Positions 58,412 to 64,000 of a DNA stretch of 64,000 bases are shown piece by piece. Numbering within the stretch: the stretch's first letter is position 1; each line of letters opens with the position of its first letter. This DNA is from Pseudomonas arsenicoxydans (GTDB taxonomy: Bacteria; Pseudomonadota; Gammaproteobacteria; Pseudomonadales; Pseudomonadaceae). The translations under genes were made by a program, and so were the position numbers. A model generated the notes under the pieces. It had not been told where the DNA came from. It was given only the letters and a program-made list of their open reading frames with translations, and did not search any database. The stretch is from positions 1-64,000 of the forward strand of contig NZ_RCZE01000008.1 of the NCBI RefSeq assembly GCF_006438915.1, read 5' to 3'.

Positions 58412-59338
58412 TTAGTCGCCCCCGGGTGCCAGCAGCAGATTCGGCGCAGGACGCAGGTAGCCTTCCTGCTCCAGGCGCATGTCGAGCATCAGACTCGCCA
58501 GGTCCGCCGACAGCGCTTCGGCTTCGGCGTCGTTTTCCAGGTACAGCTGTTTGAGGTAACTGCGACAACCGGGGCAGGTTTCGGCGCGCAATGGCGCTTG
58601 ATTGGCCGCATGGCGGTCGTCATCAAGGCTGACGTATTCAAGTCCTTTGCTCTGTTCGCAGTACACGCACTTGACCCGCACCACATGCCATTCGCAGGCA
58701 CACAGCGAGCACACCAGATAACGCAAACCGTTGTGTTTGCCGCGATGGCGAATCACCCCGGCCATCGCCGGCGAACCACAGGCCGGACATTGATTGAGGC
58801 TGTCGCCGGGTTTCAGCGTCAGATCAGGCGTGCTCAGCAGCCAGTGACTCCAGACCGCTTGCAACGCGGCACCGAGAAACGGCACCAGTGCGGCGGGCAG
58901 CAGCGTGAACTGGCCACTGACCAACGCCACCGCCCAGGCTTTGCGTTGCCCGGCGTCGGTATTGCGTAACGTCATCAGGGCTTTTGCTACCGTCGGTTGC
59001 GGCGCTGGCGGGTAGTGCTGCAACAAGGAATCGAGGTACGGCAACCAATGACCCTCGCGCACCAGCGTGTCGGCGGCCAGCGGCGGCAGGCCGTGCGCTT
59101 GGCAGACCTTTATTCGTTCGGGATCGGGCGGGGTTGTGACGGGTGGATCGTCCATCAGATGCTGCTGCACATGACACAAACCGGCCACCAGACGCAGATA
59201 GTCGGCCAGCGGATGCCCCTCGGCCAGGCGCTCCAGGCGCAATGCACGCAAGGTAAACAGGTTGTGCGGCGGCATGTACAAAAACGGCGGTGAACTCGCC
59301 GCCGCTTCAATTTCTCCAGGCTCAAGAATCGTCGCCAA
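58412..59338 (-). CDS. fdhE: Formate dehydrogenase accessory protein FdhE
   Basis: 308 residues. Opens MATILEPGEIEAAASSPPFL; the second half has four Cys pairs in the known FdhE pattern: CPACGSPAMAG, YLVCSLCACEWHVVRVKCVY (with a third in KCVYC) and CPGCRSYLKQLYLE. These hold iron as a rubredoxin-like site. It helps fit or guard the Tat-borne formate dehydrogenase. It lies 5 bases after fdnI, and before selA, so structural, maturation and Sec genes are one long transcript. Confidence 0.95.
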   Translation of the reverse strand: MATILEPGEIEAAASSPPFLYMPPHNLFTLRALRLERLAEGHPLADYLRLVAGLCHVQQHLMDDPPVTTPPDPERIKVCQAHGLPPLAADTLVREGHWLPYLDSLLQHYPPAPQPTVAKALMTLRNTDAGQRKAWAVALVSGQFTLLPAALVPFLGAALQAVWSHWLLSTPDLTLKPGDSLNQCPACGSPAMAGVIRHRGKHNGLRYLVCSLCACEWHVVRVKCVYCEQSKGLEYVSLDDDRHAANQAPLRAETCPGCRSYLKQLYLENDAEAEALSADLASLMLDMRLEQEGYLRPAPNLLLAPGGD

Positions 59339-59343
59339 AGTGC

Positions 59344-59997
59344 TTATCCTTTTTTGCTGATCGGCGGGTCGGGATGTTCGTCGCGAGTCACTTCGCGGTA
59401 CCAGAGTTCATGGTGTTTCTTCGCCCAGGCGCGGCTGACCCAGCCATGCACCATGGCGCTGATCGAGCCTTTGATCCAGATCCCGGCGTAGATGTGGATG
59501 ATGATGCTCAGCACCAGTACAAATCCGGCCAATGCATGCAGCAACATCGCCCAGCGAATCGCGGTGATGCCGAAATAAACGCTGAAATACGCGCGCCAGA
59601 TCACCAGCCCGGTCAACAGCAGCGCGAGCATGCAGGCCAACAACGTCCAGAACAGCAGTTTCTGTCCGGGGTTGTATTTGCCGATGGGCGGCACGCCCTC
59701 CTCCTCGTTTTGAATCACCCTGTCGATCCGCTTGAGCCACAAGCCGTCATTGCGGATGAAGAAGTTGGCCCGCCAAAAGCGGATCACCAGGCCGAGGAAC
59801 AGCACAAACATCACCACGCCCATGAACGGGTGCAGGATCCGCGTCCACGGGCCACCGCCAAACAGGTTACTGAGCCAGAACAGCGCCGGATGAAACAGCG
59901 CCAGCCCGGACAGTGCGGCCATGAAAAACAGGATCGCCACCAGCCAGTGATTGGTGCGCTGGCCGGCGGTGTAGCGCAGGATTTCTTTGCGGATCAT
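59344..59997 (-). CDS. fdnI: Formate dehydrogenase, cytochrome b556 (gamma) subunit
   Basis: 217 residues with four membrane helices: NHWLVAILFFMAALSGLALF, ILHPFMGVVMFVLFLGLVIR, LLFWTLLACMLALLLTGLVI and LLHALAGFVLVLSIIIHIYA. Histidines in these (NHW, HPF, LHA, IHIY) are ligands for the two b hemes, and it takes electrons from the FeS subunit to the quinone pool. Its ATG overlaps the stop of fdnH by three bases (ATGA). Confidence 0.95.
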   Translation of the reverse strand: MIRKEILRYTAGQRTNHWLVAILFFMAALSGLALFHPALFWLSNLFGGGPWTRILHPFMGVVMFVLFLGLVIRFWRANFFIRNDGLWLKRIDRVIQNEEEGVPPIGKYNPGQKLLFWTLLACMLALLLTGLVIWRAYFSVYFGITAIRWAMLLHALAGFVLVLSIIIHIYAGIWIKGSISAMVHGWVSRAWAKKHHELWYREVTRDEHPDPPISKKG

Positions 59998-60932
59998 GGT
60001 CTGTTCTCCCCGCGCGGATCAAAGGTGTGCACCGACGGATCGACTTCGTGCACGGCAGGATCTTTAAGCGGCGGCGGCATTTCATCTTCCTCAACGACCT
60101 GCGGCCCGATGCGTACGTAGTGGAAGAACCCGGCCAGCACTGCCAGTCCCATTGCCAGCAACCCTAAAGGTTTGCTCACGCCTTTCCATAACCCCACCAA
60201 CGGACTGATCGCCGGATCCTTCGCCAGCCCGGCGTATAACTGCGGCGTGTCGGCGTGGTGCAGCACGTACATCACGTGAGTGCCGCCGACACCGGCCGGG
60301 TCGTACAGACCGGCGTTCTCGAAGCCACGGCTCTTCAGATCAACGATCCGTTCAGCGGCGTGTTCCTTCATGTCTTCCTTGGTACCGAAGACGATGGCGC
60401 CGGTCGGACAGGTTTTCACGCAGGCCGGTTCCAGCCCGACTTCGACCCGGTCCGAACACAACGTGCATTTGTACGCCTTGTGATCCTTTTGCGAGATCCG
60501 TGGAATGTTGAACGGACAACCGGTGATGCAGTAACCGCAGCCGATGCAATGGTCCTGGTTGAAATCGACAATGCCGTTGACGTGCTTGATGATCGCACCG
60601 GGGCTGGGGCACGCGGCCAGGCAACCCGGTTCGGCGCAGTGCATGCAGCCATCCTTGCGGATCAGCCACTCGAGGTTGCCGGCGTCGGTTTCATGCTCGG
60701 TGAAGCGCATCAGGGTCCAGGTTTCTGCGCTCAGGTCCTGCGGGTTCTCGTAGGTGCCTAGGCAATGGCCTACATCGGCGCGCAGCTCGTTCCATTCCGA
60801 GCAGGCGACTTGGCACGCCTTGCAGCCGATGCATTTGGTGGTGTCGATCAGCTTGGCCACCTCCTCCTGATTGCGCACCGAAGGTGGAACTGTCGTGGTG
60901 GCCGAACGGGCAATGATGTCTTGGCTGGCCAT
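59994..60932 (-). CDS. fdnH: Formate dehydrogenase, iron-sulfur (beta) subunit
   Basis: 312 residues. It holds four [4Fe-4S] clusters; the cysteine groups are CIGCKACQVACSEW, CMHCAEPGCLAACPSPGAII, CIGCGYCITGCPFNIPR and CTLCSDRVEVGLEPACVKTC. A single C-terminal membrane helix (GLLAMGLAVLAGFFHYVRIG) anchors it to the periplasmic side, followed by a short acidic tail. Its ATG follows the fdnG stop with no gap (TAAATG). Confidence 0.96.
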   Translation of the reverse strand: MASQDIIARSATTTVPPSVRNQEEVAKLIDTTKCIGCKACQVACSEWNELRADVGHCLGTYENPQDLSAETWTLMRFTEHETDAGNLEWLIRKDGCMHCAEPGCLAACPSPGAIIKHVNGIVDFNQDHCIGCGYCITGCPFNIPRISQKDHKAYKCTLCSDRVEVGLEPACVKTCPTGAIVFGTKEDMKEHAAERIVDLKSRGFENAGLYDPAGVGGTHVMYVLHHADTPQLYAGLAKDPAISPLVGLWKGVSKPLGLLAMGLAVLAGFFHYVRIGPQVVEEDEMPPPLKDPAVHEVDPSVHTFDPRGENRP

Positions 60933-63900
60933 TTAGACTTTCTCCACGTTGACCAGGAATGACTTGGATTCCGGGGTCTGTGTATTGCCATCGCCGAGGA
61001 ACGGCACCAAGGTGTTGGTCAGGTAGCCGTGACGGGTGAGCCCGGTAAAACCCCAGTGCAGCGGGATACCGATCTGGTGCACCACTTGGCCGTTGACCTG
61101 CAACGGACGAATCCGCTTGGTCACCACCGCCACCGCTTCAATGTGCCCACGCTTGCAGCTGACGCGCACACGGTCGCCGGCGACGATGCCTTTTTCCTTG
61201 GCCAGCACCTCGCCGATCTCGACGAACTGCTCCGGCTGGGTAATCGCGTTGAGCTTGCAGTGCTTGCTCCAGAAGTGGAAATGCTCGGTCAAGCGATAGC
61301 TGGTCGCCGCGTATGGGTAATCCTTGGCCACACCGAGGGAATCCCACACCGAATCGAAGATCCGCGCCGCCGGGTTGCTCGTGGCTTTTTTGTTGGTCGG
61401 GTGCAGCGGATTGATGCCAATCGGTGTCTCGAACGGCTCGTAGTGCTCGGGGAACGGGCCTTCGTTCATCTTGTCGACGGCGAAGAACCGCGCCACGCCT
61501 TCGGGGTTCATGATGAACGGATTCATCCCCGCTTCCGGCGGCACGTCGGCCTTGTAGTCGGGCACATCGGTGCCGCCCCAGACTTTGCCGTTCCACCACA
61601 CCAGGCGTTTTTTCGGGTCCCATGGCTTGCCTTGCGGATCGGCCGAGGCGCGGTTGTAGAGAATCCGCCGGTTCGCCGGCCAGGCCCAGGCCCAACCCAG
61701 GTGTTGATGCATGCCATACGGATCGCTGTTATCGCGACGGGCCATCTGGTTACCGGTTTCGGTCCAGCTGCCACAGAAAATCCAGCAACCGGACGCGGTG
61801 CTGCCGTCGTCCTTGAGCTGACTGAACGCGGCCAGTTGCGCATTGCCTTTGATCGCTGCGCCCGTGGCGTCGATGAAATCGGTGGTGGCGTAGCCGTTGA
61901 TTTCCTTGGCCAGTTCTTCCGGCGAAGGTTCGTCGGAGATTTTGTACTGCCACGACAGTTTCAGGATCGGATCGGGATAGGCGCCGCCCTTCGCTTCATA
62001 GCGCTGACGCAGGCGCAGGAACAGTTCGGCCATGATCCGGATGTCGGTTTGCGCTTCACCCGGCCCGTCCGCGCCTTTCCAGTGCCATTGCAGCCAGCGG
62101 CTGCTGTTGACCAGCGAGCCGTCTTCCTCGGCAAAACAGGTGGTGGGCAAGCGAATCACTTCGGTCTGGATGTCGGTACTTTTCACATCGTTGTACGGCC
62201 CGACATTGCGCCAGAACTCCGAGGTCTCAGTGGACAGCGGATCCATCACCACCAGCCATTTCAACTTGGCCAGCGCCGCCATCACCCGGTTTTTGTCGGG
62301 CAACGCCGCGATAGGGTTGAAGCCCTGGCACATATAGCCATTGACCTTGCCCTGACCCATCAGGTCGAACATCTTAAGAATGTCGTAGTTGGGAATGTCC
62401 AGTTTCGGCAGATAGTCGTACGCCCAATTGTTCTCGGCCGTGGCGTTGCCGCCGTACCAGGCTTTCATCAGGCTGACGTGGAATTTGCTGTAGTTCTGCC
62501 AGTAGGACAATTGCCCCGGACGCAAAGGTTTTTGCGTGCGTTTGGTGATGTAGCCGGCGTACTCCTGCTCGGCATCGCTCGGCAAGGTGAGGTAACCCGG
62601 CAGCGAGTTGGACAGTAAACCGAGGTCGGTCAGGCCCTGAATGTTGGAGTGCCCGCGCAAGGCGTTCACGCCCCCGCCCGGCATGCCGACATTGCCCAGC
62701 AGCAATTGCACCATCGCCGCGCTGCGGATGATCTGCGAGCCGATCGAGTGCTGGGTCCAGCCCAACGCATACAGGATGGTCATGGTCTTGCCCGGCACCG
62801 AGCACGTGGCGATCTCATCCCATATTTTTTGCATGGCGTCGACCGGCATTCCGCAAATCTGGCTCGCCAGGTCGATGTTGTAGCGGCTGTAATGCTGCTT
62901 CATCAATTGATAGACGCAGCGCGGGTCTTGCAGGGTCGGGTCGACCTTGGCAAAACCGTCCTCACCGAGTTCATAGCCCCAGCCGGATTTATCGGTGTAG
63001 CTGCGCTTGGCAGCGTCATAGCCGCTGAAAATACCGTCTTCGAAGCCATAGCCGGCTTTGACGATGAACGACACGTCGGTGTAGTTGCGCACGTATTCGT
63101 GCTGGATCTTGTCCTCGGTCAGCAGGTAATTGATCAGCCCGCCCATGAAGGCGATGTCGGTGCCGGTGCGAATCGGCGCGTAATAGTCGGCCACCGAGGC
63201 CGTGCGGGTAAATCGCGGGTCGACCACGATCAGCCGCGCCTTGTTGTGCGACTTGGCTTCCGTCACCCATTTGAAACCGCACGGGTGCGCTTCTGCTGCG
63301 TTGCCGCCCATCACCAGAACCAGATTCGCATTGGCAATATCGGTCCAGTGATTGGTCATGGCGCCACGGCCGTACGTCGGGGCAAGACTTGCCACCGTCG
63401 GGCCGTGTCAGACACGCGCCTGGTTATCAAACCCCAGCATGCCGAGACTGCGAATGACCTTGTGGGTGATGTAACCCGCTTCGTTGGACGAGGCCGACGC
63501 AGCGAGAAAACCGGTGGTCAGCCAGCGGTTCACCGTTTGGCCTTGCGCGTTCTTCTCAATGAAGTTGGCGTCGCGGTCGGCCTTCATCAGGTCGGCGACG
63601 CGGTCCAGCGCTTCATCCCAGGAGATGCGCGTCCATTCGCTGCTGCCGGGCTTGCGCACCTGCGGGTAGTGCAGGCGACCGGGGCTGTGAATGAAATCCA
63701 GCAGGCCCGCGCCTTTGGGGCACAGGGTGCCACGGTTGACCGGGTGGTCAGCGTCACCTTCGATGTGGATGATGTTTTGCGCGACATTCTTGGCTGTATC
63801 GCCCTGGCTGTACATGATCAAGCCGCAACCGACCGAGCAATACGGACAGGTGTTGCGAGTCTCATGAGTGGCGGCAAGCTTGAAGTGGCGCACCTGCTCG

Positions 63901-63998
63901 GCGAGGGCCAGCGTGGGGGCCATGCCCAACGCGCCCAGGCTCGAGCCTGCAAGGCCGATACCAGCAACCTTGAAGAACTGACGACGGCTGAGGTCCAT
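60933..63998 (-). CDS. fdnG: Formate dehydrogenase-N/O alpha subunit, selenoprotein (UGA = Sec197)
   Basis: 1021 residues if the in-frame TGA at 63408-63410 is read as selenocysteine. The start MDLSRRQFFKVAGIGLAGSS is a twin-arginine signal (SRRQFFK). NTCPYCSVGCGLIMYS holds the [4Fe-4S] cluster. DNQARV-Sec-HGPTVASLAPTYGRG is the active site, matching E. coli FdnG/FdoG (Sec196). Molybdopterin-binding parts follow: GGNAAEAHPCGFKW, GVNALRGHSNIQGLTDLGLL, TCFAEEDGSLVNSSRWLQWH and the end ESKSFLVNVEKV. It oxidises formate to CO2 in the periplasm. Automatic tools often split this gene into two at the UGA. Only two bases before the ATG are in the window, so its promoter is not seen. Confidence 0.97.
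63365..63410 (-). promoter_or_regulatory. SECIS hairpin just after the UGA of fdnG
   Basis: Read on the minus strand from the UGA, bases 4-10 (CACGGCC) pair with bases 40-46 (GGCCGTG), and bases 18-22 (GGCAA) pair with 26-30 (TTGCC) around the loop GTC within AAGTCTT. This is the long imperfect stem with a GU-bearing tip, about 20 bases from the UGA, that bacterial SelB binds. Confidence 0.85.
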
Positions 63999-64000
63999 CG

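Noticed and set aside
61029..62618. Long plus-strand open frame (529 codons) across fdnG
   Set aside because: Opposite to a clear fdnG frame; His/Arg/Gly-rich composition of a shadow frame.
63396..63410. Reading fdnG as two genes or as a pseudogene because of the stop
   Set aside because: The TGA is at the known Sec position, with SECIS pairing and selABC in the same operon.
1..64000. CRISPR arrays, phage genes, toxin-antitoxin or defence systems
   Set aside because: No regularly spaced repeats, phage structural genes or paired toxin-antitoxin frames were found on reading both strands.

Overview
The window looks like chromosome of a fluorescent Pseudomonas (P. fluorescens group). The GC-rich coding style, the REP elements with the arm GGGAGCGGGCTTGCTCGCGA, acnB, the gamma-glutamylputrescine genes, OprD-type porins and the respiratory formate dehydrogenase/selenocysteine locus all fit. 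No CRISPR array, rRNA or intact prophage was seen.

Region by region: (a) 1-5862, minus strand: an envelope/lipid cluster made of an RND (MMPL-type) permease cut by the window edge, a YCF48-like beta-propeller, DUF1329 and DUF1302 proteins, and a lipid-transfer-type thiolase. (b) 5.9-14.6 kb is a worn accessory zone. Frameshifted remnants of an arylsulfatase, a DUF1254/DUF1214 protein, an IS1182-type transposase and a receiver domain are mixed with intact genes (an outer-membrane transporter, a GlxA-type AraC regulator, an acyl-CoA dehydrogenase and an NAD(P)H:quinone oxidoreductase-like flavoprotein). (c) 14.7-21.7 kb: a tricarballylate/citrate-type MFS carrier with a ModA-like binding protein and LysR regulator, a thymidylate-kinase-like P-loop protein, gfa, a LprI-MliC fusion, a cupin that has lost its core, and a GST. 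(d) 22-24.6 kb: acnB behind a promoter flanked by two identical palindromic sites, with a clear terminator and a REP pair. (e) 24.8-27.5 kb: small acidic or unknown proteins and a DUF72 protein. (f) 27.5-30.8 kb: a glutamine-synthetase-like enzyme, a PuuR-like regulator and a FAD oxidase for gamma-glutamylated polyamines, with an inverted-repeat operator. (g) 30.9-33.2 kb: a patatin and an AI-2E-family permease. (h) 33.3-43.4 kb: a FixL/FixJ-like two-component pair divergent from an acyl-CoA synthetase, DUF485 protein, ActP-like symporter, acyl-CoA dehydrogenase and OprD porin, which reads as uptake and activation of short or medium organic acids. (i) 43.7-52.8 kb: a complete short-chain polyhydroxybutyrate locus in two blocks, phbF-phbP-phbX and phbR-phbB-phbA-phbC. 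Such loci are unusual in Pseudomonas and are known from genomic islands. (j) 52.9-54.9 kb: a cysteine hydrolase and a second OprD porin. (k) 54.9-64 kb, minus strand: fdnG (with an in-frame UGA/Sec codon and SECIS hairpin), fdnH, fdnI, fdhE, selA, selB and selC. This locus carries a selenoenzyme plus SelA, SelB and tRNA-Sec; selD is not seen.

Most striking in my reading: the PHB locus, with repeated TGC-N3-GCA palindromes at its promoters, a strong terminator hairpin between phbA and phbC, and a PhbX protein that keeps a synthase-like Cys-Asp-His set and ends in a repetitive Lys/Pro/Ala tail; and the two-operator acnB promoter. I did not find a gene cluster that I could honestly call an undescribed system. 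All family calls are from reading the translations, with no database search.
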